Positions 1 through 5,867 of a stretch of 17,838 bases of DNA are shown here, piece after piece. The position numbers and the translations under genes were made by a program. Each line of letters begins with the position of its first letter. Position 1 is the first letter of the stretch. Source of the DNA: Pseudomonadota bacterium (GTDB taxonomy: Bacteria; Pseudomonadota; Alphaproteobacteria; Acetobacterales; Acetobacteraceae); NCBI GenBank assembly GCA_021808185.1, contig JAKBCB010000020.1, forward strand, positions 1 through 17,838, given 5' to 3'. The notes below the pieces were generated by a model. It saw nothing but the letters and a program-made list of their open reading frames with translations. It had not been told where the DNA came from and searched no databases.

Positions 1-502
1 GGGCGCCGATGCGCACCATCAGCCCGCCGAGCAGGTCCGGATGAACGTGCTTGTGAATATCGACATTGCCGAACCCTGCCTCGATGAGGCGGGCGCGCAA
101 TTGCTGCTCCTGCACCTCGGTCAGCGGGTGGGCGGATTGCACATGCGCCACGACCACCCCGCGCCGCTCGGCGACCAGGGCCGCGAAGGCACGAATGATG
201 ACGCGCAGCGCGTTCTGCCGGCGGTTGGAGATCACCACGCCGACGAAGTCCTGCACCAGCTTGCCGAAGCCCTGCTCCACCAGCACCGCGCGCGCCGCGC
301 GCTGGGAGGTTTGGATGTCGATCAGCGGGCTGTCCAGCAGCCGGCGCAGATCGGCGCTCTGGTCGATCAGGCGGCCGAGCCCGTCCATCTGGGCGACGAC
401 CAGATCGAGCTGGTTCTGGTCCGCCGCCAACGAATACAAGGCGGCGGCGTAGCGTTCGGCCAGTCCGCCACCGGTTGAAACTGTCGTGCCGCCAGACGCC
501 AC
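1..502 (-). CDS. atpH: ATP synthase F1 subunit delta (3' end beyond window)
   Basis: Delta subunit of F1Fo ATP synthase, the stalk protein that joins F1 to the b subunits of Fo on the cytoplasmic face of the inner membrane. The reverse-strand frame reads LAERYAAALYSLA near the N-terminus and, at the cut left edge, HPDLLGGLMVRIGA. These are the typical start and C-terminal signature of AtpH, with SNRRQNAL and a SAHPLT motif between them. The frame runs off the left edge about 167 codons in; the family is usually 175-190 aa, so only the last few residues are missing. The start is taken as GTG at 502-500, because no ATG lies between it and the in-frame stop at 583-581. An AGGGA lies about 10 nt upstream. 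In alphaproteobacteria atpH usually leads an atpHAGDC operon, so atpA is expected just outside the window. Confidence 0.9.
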   Translation of the reverse strand, partial: MASGGTTVSTGGGLAERYAAALYSLAADQNQLDLVVAQMDGLGRLIDQSADLRRLLDSPLIDIQTSQRAARAVLVEQGFGKLVQDFVGVVISNRRQNALRVIIRAFAALVAERRGVVVAHVQSAHPLTEVQEQQLRARLIEAGFGNVDIHKHVHPDLLGGLMVRIGA

Positions 503-591
503 GATCGGGAATTCCCTGCTTGGGGCCGCACTGATGCGGCAGACGTTCCGCTCCGGCGGGGGTGCCGGGGCGGCGCGGTGCTAGCATGCGT

Positions 592-622
592 CCTGACATG
601 GCGCAACACGCCCTAGGTCAGG
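592..622. repeat. Interrupted inverted repeat between L,D-transpeptidase gene and atpH
   Basis: CCTGAC (592-597) pairs with GTCAGG (617-622), and inside it GGCG (600-603) pairs with CGCC (609-612) around a CAACA loop. It lies in the 151-nt gap between the minus-strand transpeptidase stop (654) and the atpH start (502). It could be a terminator for the transpeptidase or an element in the atpH leader. No T-tract follows on either strand, so a classical intrinsic terminator is doubtful. I see no convincing -35/-10 pair for atpH in this gap. Confidence 0.35.
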
Positions 623-653
623 AATTTCGCGCCGGCAGGCCGCCTTCGTTGCG

Positions 654-1151
654 TCAGGGCGCCGCGATGCGCAGCGCCGTCACGCCCGCCGCCAGCACCG
701 CCAGCAGATCGGGCAGTGTCAGCGCGACGCATCCCTCGGTCGGCGCGTGGCCGGCGCCGGCCACGTGCAGGAAGATGGCCGAGCCCCGGCCCCGCTCCAC
801 CGGCGCGTCGTTCCAGCCCAGCACCGCCACCAGGTCGTATAGCCCGTCGCGCCGCCACAATTCCTCGCAGCGCGCCGGGTGCGGCAGGCGCACCATCCGG
901 TTGTAGTCGGTGTGGCCCGGGTCGTCGCACCAGCCGTCGGTGTCGGCGATCGGCTCGCGCGGTACCGCCGCGCGCGGGATGGCCATGCGGTCGGCGCGGT
1001 ACAGCACGCGCCGCAGCGGCAGCAGTCCGGCGGGCGTGGCGCCGTCGCCCTCGTGCTTGTCGGCGCGAATGCCGCCCCGCCCGAGGGCCGCGCGAAACAC
1101 CTCGCGGCCGAGCACCAGCCTGCCGTCGGGGGTGACCAGGGCCTCGGTCAT
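654..1151 (-). CDS. L,D-transpeptidase (YkuD-type) family protein
   Basis: About 165 aa. The C-terminal half holds the YkuD catalytic pattern: His at about residue 129 (FLHVAG) followed by TEGCVAL with the nucleophilic Cys at about 141. The rest (LGRGGI, KHEGDGATPAG) matches the short proteobacterial branch of this family. YkuD enzymes cross-link peptidoglycan stem peptides 3-3 or attach proteins to peptidoglycan in the periplasm. The residue after Cys is Val rather than the Arg seen in many canonical L,D-transpeptidases. No signal peptide is visible from the chosen start (ATG at 1151), nor in the 27-codon in-frame extension to ATG 1232. The start is uncertain: an AAGG lies almost against the ATG. 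It sits 97 nt downstream of ribA on the same strand and may be co-transcribed. Confidence 0.8.
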   Translation of the reverse strand: MTEALVTPDGRLVLGREVFRAALGRGGIRADKHEGDGATPAGLLPLRRVLYRADRMAIPRAAVPREPIADTDGWCDDPGHTDYNRMVRLPHPARCEELWRRDGLYDLVAVLGWNDAPVERGRGSAIFLHVAGAGHAPTEGCVALTLPDLLAVLAAGVTALRIAAP

Positions 1152-1248
1152 GCCTTGCGGCCGCGCGGCGACGGCGAAAAGGGAGCGAGCATGGCAGCCA
1201 TCCTGTCTGGACAGTCCGCGCGGCGCAAGCATCGCGCCGGCCGCGGCC

Positions 1249-2433
1249 TCAGCCGAGCAAGTGGCCGAACCGCTCCGCCTTGGTGGCCAGATAGCGGTCG
1301 TTCACGCCGTTGGGCGCGAAAGCGTGCTGCTCGCGATGCACCGCAAGTCCGCACGCGGCCAGCGCGGCCACCTTGTCCGGGTTGTTGGTCAGCAGCCGCA
1401 CCTCGCGCAGGCCCAGTTCCTCCAGCATGGTCGCGGCCACCAGGAAGGTGCGCTCGTCCGCGCCCCAGCCCAGTGCCCGGTTGGCGTCCAGCGTGTCCAG
1501 GCCGCGATCCTGCAAGCGGTAGGCGCGCAGCTTGTTGACCAGCCCGATGCCCCGCCCCTCCTGCGCCAGATACAGCAGCACCCCGGCGCCGTTCTCGGCC
1601 ATGCGCTTGATCGCGCCGCGCAACTGCGGGCCGCAGTCGCAGCGCAGGCTGCCGAGCAGGTCGCCGGTGAAGCACTCGGAATGGATGCGCACCAGCGGCG
1701 GCGCCGCCGCCGCCTCGGGCCGGCCCACCAGAATCGCCAGATGCTCGATCCCGGCATCCGGCCCCCGGAACGCCACCACCCGCGCGTCCGGCGCGTCGCC
1801 CAGCGGCACCTCGGCCTCGGCCACGCGGACCAGCCGGGCGGCCATCTGGTGCGGGTAGGTCAGTACATCGGCGGCCGCCACGCGCAGCAGGCCGAGTTCG
1901 GCGGCGCGCTCGGCCGCCCCCGGCAGCAGCGGCGCCGCGATCGCCGCCGGCAGCAGATGCGCGAGCTTGGTCAGTGCCAGCGCCGCTCCGGCCAGCGCCG
2001 GCGCCTGGCCGACGCCGGGATCGCTCGGCAGCAACTGCTCCGCCGTCGGGTCCGCGAGGCCGCGCAGCGTCGCCGGCTCCAGCAGCGTGCGCGGCAGCGT
2101 GAGCGCCACGGCCGGCACCCCCTGCTGCACCGGGCGGCGCAGCACGGCGGCGGCGCGGGCGGGCGCCAGCAGCAGCACCGGCGGCGCCCCGGCGAGCGCC
2201 GCGAACTCGCCCAAGCCCCTGGCCCCCGCCGTCTCCGCGGGCAGCAGCACCAGCCCCTCCGCGCCATCCGGCGCCGCGCCTTCCATCAGCACGGGCGTGC
2301 CGCGCCGCAGATCGGCCACCGCGCGATGCACGGCGCGCACGCGCGCCACCGAGGGGTCGGGCGTCACGCCGGGTTCGAGTGGCGTGGCGGCAAGGCGGGA
2401 GACAGCGTGGTCGCGAGGGGTCACATGCGTCAT
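1249..2433 (-). CDS. ribA: GTP cyclohydrolase II with degenerate N-terminal RibB-like domain
   Basis: 394 aa. The C-terminal domain (about 205-394) is a full GTP cyclohydrolase II, which opens GTP to the first pyrimidine intermediate of riboflavin biosynthesis. The zinc ligands are visible as HSECFTGD...LRCDCG (Cys254, Cys265, Cys267). They are followed by the nucleotide-binding QEGRGIGL and KLRAYRLQD, then DTLDANRALG and LLTNNPDK. The N-terminal 200 residues resemble 3,4-dihydroxy-2-butanone-4-phosphate synthase in layout (ADLRRGTPVLM near 40-50, TALTLPRTLLE, LTYPHQ). However, the acidic RExEGD-type catalytic loop has become APDGAEG, so this half is probably not catalytic. A separate active RibB would then be needed elsewhere. 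No strong Shine-Dalgarno precedes ATG 2433, and I found no FMN riboswitch upstream. It diverges from the response regulator gene. Confidence 0.93.
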   Translation of the reverse strand: MTHVTPRDHAVSRLAATPLEPGVTPDPSVARVRAVHRAVADLRRGTPVLMEGAAPDGAEGLVLLPAETAGARGLGEFAALAGAPPVLLLAPARAAAVLRRPVQQGVPAVALTLPRTLLEPATLRGLADPTAEQLLPSDPGVGQAPALAGAALALTKLAHLLPAAIAAPLLPGAAERAAELGLLRVAAADVLTYPHQMAARLVRVAEAEVPLGDAPDARVVAFRGPDAGIEHLAILVGRPEAAAAPPLVRIHSECFTGDLLGSLRCDCGPQLRGAIKRMAENGAGVLLYLAQEGRGIGLVNKLRAYRLQDRGLDTLDANRALGWGADERTFLVAATMLEELGLREVRLLTNNPDKVAALAACGLAVHREQHAFAPNGVNDRYLATKAERFGHLLG

Positions 2434-2495
2434 GTCATCACAGATGGGTCAGCGGTGCACGGTCCGCGAGCGGTTTGTGGCAGAAAACCCTCCGG

Positions 2496-2521
2496 GCCCG
2501 CCAGCCGCCTTGGCGGCGGGC
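2496..2521. repeat. GC-rich hairpin in the ribA/response-regulator divergent region
   Basis: GCCCGCC (2496-2502) pairs with GGCGGGC (2515-2521). After one bulged A, GCC (2504-2506) pairs with GGC (2512-2514) around a GCCTT loop. It lies about 63 nt upstream of the ribA start, in the likely ribA leader, and within the 246-nt gap shared with the divergent response regulator. The role is unknown; it could be a leader structure or an operator. Confidence 0.4.
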
Positions 2522-2587
2522 GCCGGCCGGTCACGCAGGGATCGAACGGGTCCGCCGCTTTGCGGACGCCGCCCACATGTGTACGCC

Positions 2588-2619
2588 TTGAACCGGGACA
2601 AGAAGATCTCCACGATAAT
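2588..2619 (+). promoter_or_regulatory. Weak candidate promoter for the response regulator gene
   Basis: TTGAAC at 2588-2593 resembles a sigma-70 -35 box, and GATAAT at 2614-2619 resembles a -10 box. The spacer is 20 nt, longer than the usual 16-18, so this is tentative. The -10 candidate ends 60 nt upstream of the ATG at 2680. Confidence 0.25.
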
Positions 2620-2679
2620 ACCGGTGCTGGCCCGCGCCGAACGGTGGGCTCGCGAGTCGTGACACGAAGGAACCAACGC

Positions 2680-3402
2680 ATGTCGGGCGACCGCCCCATC
2701 CTGATCGTGGACGACGATCCCGGTCTGAGATCAATGCTCGCCGAACAACTCTCCGTGGACGGCGAGTTCCTGGCCATCGAGGCAGGCTCGGCCGTCGAAG
2801 CGGAAGCCTCGGTTGCCGCGCGCGGCGCGCGCTTCGATGCGATGATCCTCGATGTCGGCTTGCCGGACGGCGACGGCCGCGACCTCTGCGCGCGGCTGCG
2901 GCGGAACGGTTTCAAGAGCCCGATCATCATGCTGACCGGCTCGGACGAGGAGGCGGACGTGGTGCGCGGCCTCGATGCCGGGGCCAACGACTACATCGCC
3001 AAGCCGTTCCGGCTGGCCGAGCTGCTGGCGCGCCTGCGCGCGCAGCTGCGCATCTTCGAAAACAGCGAGGATGCGGTGTTCAGCATCGGTCCCTACACGT
3101 TCCGCCCGGCGGCGAAGCTGTTGCAGGAAGCGCAGCGCAACCGCCGCATCCGGCTGACCGAGAAGGAAGCCGCGATCCTGAAATTCCTGTACCGCGCCGG
3201 CACGCGGCCGGTGGCGCGACAGCAATTGCTGAACGAGGTGTGGGGCTACAACGCGGCGGTGACGACGCACACGCTGGAGACGCACATCTACCGCCTGCGC
3301 CAGAAAATCGAGCCCGACCCCGCCAATGCCCGCCTGCTGCTGACCGAGGGCGGCGGCTACCGCCTCGATCCCGAAGGCTTGCCGGCCGCCGCCGCCGCCT
3401 GA
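2680..3402 (+). CDS. OmpR/PhoB-type response regulator, orphan
   Basis: 240 aa DNA-binding response regulator. The receiver domain (about 6-122) has the acidic pocket Asp11-Asp13 and phospho-acceptor Asp58 in MILDVGLPDG. It also has Thr86 in IIMLTGS and Lys108 in YIAKPF. The C-terminal winged helix (about 130-232) shows LTEKEAAILKFL, HTLETHIYRLRQKIE and LLTEGGGYRL, typical of the OmpR family. Start ATG 2680 is preceded by AAGGA at good spacing and gives the normal family length; the frame is open far upstream but without sense. No histidine kinase is adjacent: ribA diverges upstream and phaR converges downstream. The partner kinase and target genes cannot be told from this window. The protein ends in an Ala run encoded by a GCC repeat that also forms one arm of the hairpin at its stop codon. 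Confidence 0.92.
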   Translation: MSGDRPILIVDDDPGLRSMLAEQLSVDGEFLAIEAGSAVEAEASVAARGARFDAMILDVGLPDGDGRDLCARLRRNGFKSPIIMLTGSDEEADVVRGLDAGANDYIAKPFRLAELLARLRAQLRIFENSEDAVFSIGPYTFRPAAKLLQEAQRNRRIRLTEKEAAILKFLYRAGTRPVARQQLLNEVWGYNAAVTTHTLETHIYRLRQKIEPDPANARLLLTEGGGYRLDPEGLPAAAAA

Positions 3403-3414
3403 AGCGGCGGCGGC
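3388..3414. terminator. GC hairpin spanning the response regulator stop codon
   Basis: A perfect 11-bp inverted repeat (3388-3398 with 3404-3414) with loop CTGAA. The loop contains the TGA stop of the response regulator. It lies between convergent genes (the phaR stop is at 3435), so it could act in both directions. No clear T-tract follows on the plus strand (only GGGTTT some 10 nt later), so termination is inferred. Confidence 0.45.
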
Positions 3415-3434
3415 GACCAAGCTCGGGTTTGCGC

Positions 3435-4118
3435 TTACTCCCTGGCGGTGGCCGGCTTGCGGGCCGGCGGCGGCTGGGGCGTCGGGGCAGGTGCGGGCGC
3501 CACGGGCGCCGCCGCTGCGGCCGCCTGCAACCCGGCCAACTGGGCGCGCAAAAATTCCACCTCGGCGCGCAGCACGTCCACTTCGTCCGGCGGCGGCGTG
3601 TTCGGCGCCGGGCGCGGCTCCATGCCTTCGCCCGGGCGACCGAACGGGGCGAACAGGCTCATCGCGCGTTCCATCATCGCCATGTTCTGCCGCCCCACCT
3701 CCTCCATGCCGAAGGGGAAGAAGCTGCCCATGGTCTGCTGCACCGCCTGCTGCATCTGCTCCTGCTGGCGGGCGAAGCTGGACAGCGCCTGTTCCAGGTA
3801 GCGCGGCACCAGGCTCTGCACCGAGTCGCCATAGAAGCCGATCAACTGCCGCAGGAACCCGGTGGGCAGCATGGCGCGGCCCTTGTTTTCCTCCTCGACG
3901 ATGATCTGCGTCAGCACGCCCCGGGTGATGTCGTCGCCCGTCTTGGCGTCATAGACGACGAAATCCCGCCCGCCGCGTACCATCTCGGCCAGCGTATCGA
4001 GCGTGATGTAGCTGGAGCTTTCGGTGTTGTAGAGGCGCCGGTTGGCGTATTTCTTCACCACCACCGGCACGGGCTCGGCGGGCTTGGTGTCCGGTTCGGT
4101 CGGCAACGGCTGCGACAT
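3435..4118 (-). CDS. phaR: Polyhydroxyalkanoate synthesis repressor PhaR
   Basis: 227 aa. The N-terminal PHB-accumulation regulatory domain (about 18-78) is very clear: VKKYANRRLYNTESSSYITL, then TGDDITRGVLTQIIVEEE. It is followed by the PHB_acc repeat region (about 80-160; LRQLIGFYGDSVQSLVPRYLE), a short coiled coil (about 178-198) and an Ala/Pro-rich tail. PhaR is a DNA-binding repressor that also binds nascent PHA granules, so polymer build-up lifts repression of phasin and other pha genes. The start at ATG 4118 is preceded by GAGGG at proper spacing; the frame is open further upstream but only the part from 4118 matches the family. It diverges from the phaE-like/phaC-like genes, and a dyad at 4144-4165 lies between them. 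This is not the unrelated PhaR subunit of Bacillus class IV synthase. Confidence 0.95.
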   Translation of the reverse strand: MSQPLPTEPDTKPAEPVPVVVKKYANRRLYNTESSSYITLDTLAEMVRGGRDFVVYDAKTGDDITRGVLTQIIVEEENKGRAMLPTGFLRQLIGFYGDSVQSLVPRYLEQALSSFARQQEQMQQAVQQTMGSFFPFGMEEVGRQNMAMMERAMSLFAPFGRPGEGMEPRPAPNTPPPDEVDVLRAEVEFLRAQLAGLQAAAAAAPVAPAPAPTPQPPPARKPATARE

Positions 4119-4143
4119 TTGTGCCCTCGCGGGATACGGGCGC

Positions 4144-4165
4144 GCAGCGTAGCATGATGCGCTGC
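4144..4165. promoter_or_regulatory. Candidate operator dyad in the phaR / phaE-phaC divergent region
   Basis: GCAGCG (4144-4149) and CGCTGC (4160-4165) form a dyad with a 10-nt spacer, and the spacer holds CAT-G-ATG. It starts 26 nt upstream of the phaR start, in the 145-nt divergent control region. TGC/GCA-rich dyads are the kind of site alphaproteobacterial PhaR proteins bind. Assignment to PhaR autoregulation is inference. Confidence 0.45.
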
Positions 4166-4263
4166 AACACCCAAAACCGGCTGGCGGGGAGCTGCCGCCG
4201 TTGCGCGATTTTCGCCGGCCGGCGGCCGAGCACGTCTCGGCGGGCCAGGAGGAAGGATGACGG

Positions 4264-4692
4264 ATGCACGACGGCCCCCCGCCCCGCGATCGTCCGGGCG
4301 GACCCGCGGGCTCGCCGCCCCACCACGGGCGGGCGGCCGGGGCGTCCGAGTCCGCGCCGCCCGATCTGCATGCCCTCGCGCGCGACTGGATCACGTTGTG
4401 GCAGAGCGAACTGACCGCCGCCGCCGCCGACCGCGAGGTGCAGGAAACGTGGCAGACGCTGGCCGGGCTGTGGGCCGGGGCGGCAGCGGCGATGCTGCAC
4501 GGGCTGCCACGCGGCGCCCCTGATGGCCGCCCCGCTCCCCCCGCCCCCGCAAGCCCCGGGGCCGCTGCACCGGCGCGGCCCGCGCCCGCTGCTGCTGCAC
4601 CTGACGCTCGCGATGCTGAGATCGAGCGCCTCGCTGGCCGCATCGCCGAACTGGAACGCCGGCTGGCCGACCTCGAACGCGGCGGCGGCTGA
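4264..4692 (+). CDS. Small PhaE-like coiled-coil protein (putative PHA synthase partner)
   Basis: 142 aa. A short globular stretch (about 34-80) contains ARDWITLWQSEL and ETWQTLAGLWAG. It is followed by an Ala/Pro-rich linker (about 83-113) and a C-terminal heptad coiled coil (about 114-139, with IERLAGRIAELERRLADLE). This architecture and its position just before a short PHA synthase recall PhaE of class III synthases, which also ends in a coiled coil. It is far shorter than typical PhaE, so the function is inferred. A strong AGGAGGAAGG (4247-4256) precedes ATG 4264 by 7 nt. A competing ATG at 4257 opens a different, Arg-rich frame that looks non-coding. The last 170 nt overlap the phaC-like gene out of frame. 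Confidence 0.7.
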   Translation: MHDGPPPRDRPGGPAGSPPHHGRAAGASESAPPDLHALARDWITLWQSELTAAAADREVQETWQTLAGLWAGAAAAMLHGLPRGAPDGRPAPPAPASPGAAAPARPAPAAAAPDARDAEIERLAGRIAELERRLADLERGGG

Positions 4693-5749
4693 GGCGGCGG
4701 CGGTCGCGGCCGCCCTGTCCGGCCACGCCGAAGCGGGCGGCTTCCCGCAAGCCGTGCTGGAAGAGGCGTTGCGCCAGGACAGCGCGCTGATCGCCGGCAT
4801 CGCCGCCTATCGCCGCCACCCGTTCCACCGCGACCTGCCGGACCCGCCCGCGATCTGGGCCGAGGGCGAGACGCGGCTGCTCGATTTCGGCGGCGATGGC
4901 CCGCCGGTCCTGTTCGTCCCCAGCCTCATCAACCGCGCCTATGTGCTCGATCTCGCGCAGGGCCGCTCGATGCTGCGCTGGCTGGCGGGGGCCGGGTTGC
5001 GCCCGCTGCTGCTCGACTGGGGCTGGCCAGGCGAGGCAGAGCGGCGGTTTTCGCTAACCGACTACATCGCCGGCCGCCTGGAACGCGCCATCGGCGCCGT
5101 GGGCACGCCTGTGGTGCTGGCCGGATATTGCATGGGTGGGTTGCTCGCGCTCGCCGCCGCCCAGCGCCGGCCGGACCGCGTGACGGCCCTCGCGCTGCTC
5201 GCCACCCCCTGGGATTTCCACGCCGCCGACCCGGAGCGCGCGCAGGCGGTGGCACGGATGCTGCCGCTGCTGGAACCGGCGATGGCCTTCGCGCGGGCGC
5301 TGCCGGTGGACGCGCTGCAAATCCTGTTCGCGCTGCTCGACCCGTACGGCATCGGCGACAAATATCGCGGCTTCGCCCGGCTCGACCCCGACAGCGATCG
5401 GGCAAGATTGTTCGTGGCGCTGGAGGACTGGCTGAACGACGGCACGCCGCTCGCGGCCCCGGTCGCGCGCGAATGCCTGGAGGGCTGGTACGGCCAGAAC
5501 ACCCCGGCCCGGCTGCAATGGCGCGTCGCCGGCTTGCCCGTGGACCCGTCCGAGCTGCGGCTGCCGAGCTTCGTCGCCGTGCCCGCGCGGGACCGCATCG
5601 TGCCGCCGGAAAGCGCCCGCCCGCTCGCCACCGCCATCGCGGGGGCCACGCTGCACACGCCGGGGGCCGGGCATATCGGCATGGCGGCGGGGTCGACGGC
5701 GGAGGCGGCGCTGTGGCGGCCACTGCGTGACTGGGTACTAGCGCGCTGA
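4523..5749 (+). CDS. phaC: Class III-like poly(3-hydroxyalkanoate) synthase (PhaC-like)
   Basis: 408 aa alpha/beta-hydrolase with the PHA synthase lipase-like box GYCMGG, nucleophilic Cys203 in place of the lipase Ser. Asp357 (PARDRIVPP) and His384 (GAGHIGM) complete the triad. VPSLINRAYVLDL and LLLDWGWPG match the PHA synthase core. The enzyme would polymerise (R)-3-hydroxyacyl-CoA at the granule surface. Its size suits class III (about 350-400 aa) rather than class I (about 590 aa). No good Shine-Dalgarno is seen, so the start is judged on coding pattern: from ATG 4523, only 4 of 56 codons up to 4690 end in A/T, against 17 of 56 in the overlapping upstream frame. ATG 4613 and GTG 4754 are alternatives. 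Other alpha/beta-hydrolase roles are possible, but the Cys box and pha neighbours favour a synthase. Confidence 0.78.
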   Translation: MAAPLPPPPQAPGPLHRRGPRPLLLHLTLAMLRSSASLAASPNWNAGWPTSNAAAAEAAAVAAALSGHAEAGGFPQAVLEEALRQDSALIAGIAAYRRHPFHRDLPDPPAIWAEGETRLLDFGGDGPPVLFVPSLINRAYVLDLAQGRSMLRWLAGAGLRPLLLDWGWPGEAERRFSLTDYIAGRLERAIGAVGTPVVLAGYCMGGLLALAAAQRRPDRVTALALLATPWDFHAADPERAQAVARMLPLLEPAMAFARALPVDALQILFALLDPYGIGDKYRGFARLDPDSDRARLFVALEDWLNDGTPLAAPVARECLEGWYGQNTPARLQWRVAGLPVDPSELRLPSFVAVPARDRIVPPESARPLATAIAGATLHTPGAGHIGMAAGSTAEAALWRPLRDWVLAR

Positions 5750-5769
5750 TACGAGTCAACGCTGCCCGG

Positions 5770-5791
5770 CGCGCGGGCCACTGGCCGCGCG
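5770..5791. terminator. GC hairpin between phaC-like gene and phaA
   Basis: CGCGCGG (5770-5776) pairs with CCGCGCG (5785-5791), with further CC/GG pairing in the loop after one bulge. It lies 21 nt after the phaC-like stop. There is no T-tract, so it may be an attenuator or mRNA-stabilising hairpin rather than a full terminator. Confidence 0.35.
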
Positions 5792-5809
5792 GAGGATGGT
5801 TGGAATAGA

Positions 5810-5824
5810 TGGTGCGGCGCACCA
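5810..5824. promoter_or_regulatory. Candidate PhaR operator upstream of phaA
   Basis: A 15-bp palindrome, TGGTGC-GGC-GCACCA, lies 43 nt upstream of the phaA ATG. Its core is TGC-N3-GCA, close to the CTGC-N3-GCAG-type motif I recall for rhodobacterial PhaR, but without the flanking C and G. This would put phaA under PhaR control. The link is inference from motif and context. Confidence 0.45.
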
Positions 5825-5836
5825 ATACCATTACAC

Positions 5837-5852
5837 GCGGGACGCATCCCGC
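5837..5852 (+). promoter_or_regulatory. Hairpin touching the phaA ribosome-binding site
   Basis: GCGGGA (5837-5842) pairs with TCCCGC (5847-5852) around a CGCA loop. The purine-rich AGGGGAGA that serves as the phaA Shine-Dalgarno begins at the next base (5853). It could affect ribosome access or stabilise the message. Confidence 0.35.
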
Positions 5853-5867
5853 AGGGGAGAAGCCGAC

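Noticed and set aside
910..2679. Long plus-strand open frame upstream of the response regulator.
   Set aside because: It is the complement of ribA and the L,D-transpeptidase, rich in Arg, Gln and His, with no domain. The real response regulator starts at 2680 with a ribosome site.
2434..2679. Possible FMN riboswitch upstream of ribA.
   Set aside because: The conserved RFN blocks are not found on the minus strand. Only a simple GC hairpin is present.
4257..4523. An 88-codon frame from ATG 4257 whose TGA overlaps the ATG of the phaC-like gene (TGATG), suggesting coupling.
   Set aside because: Its product is Arg/Pro-rich without structure. The frame from 4264 has the credible protein, so the TGATG is probably chance.
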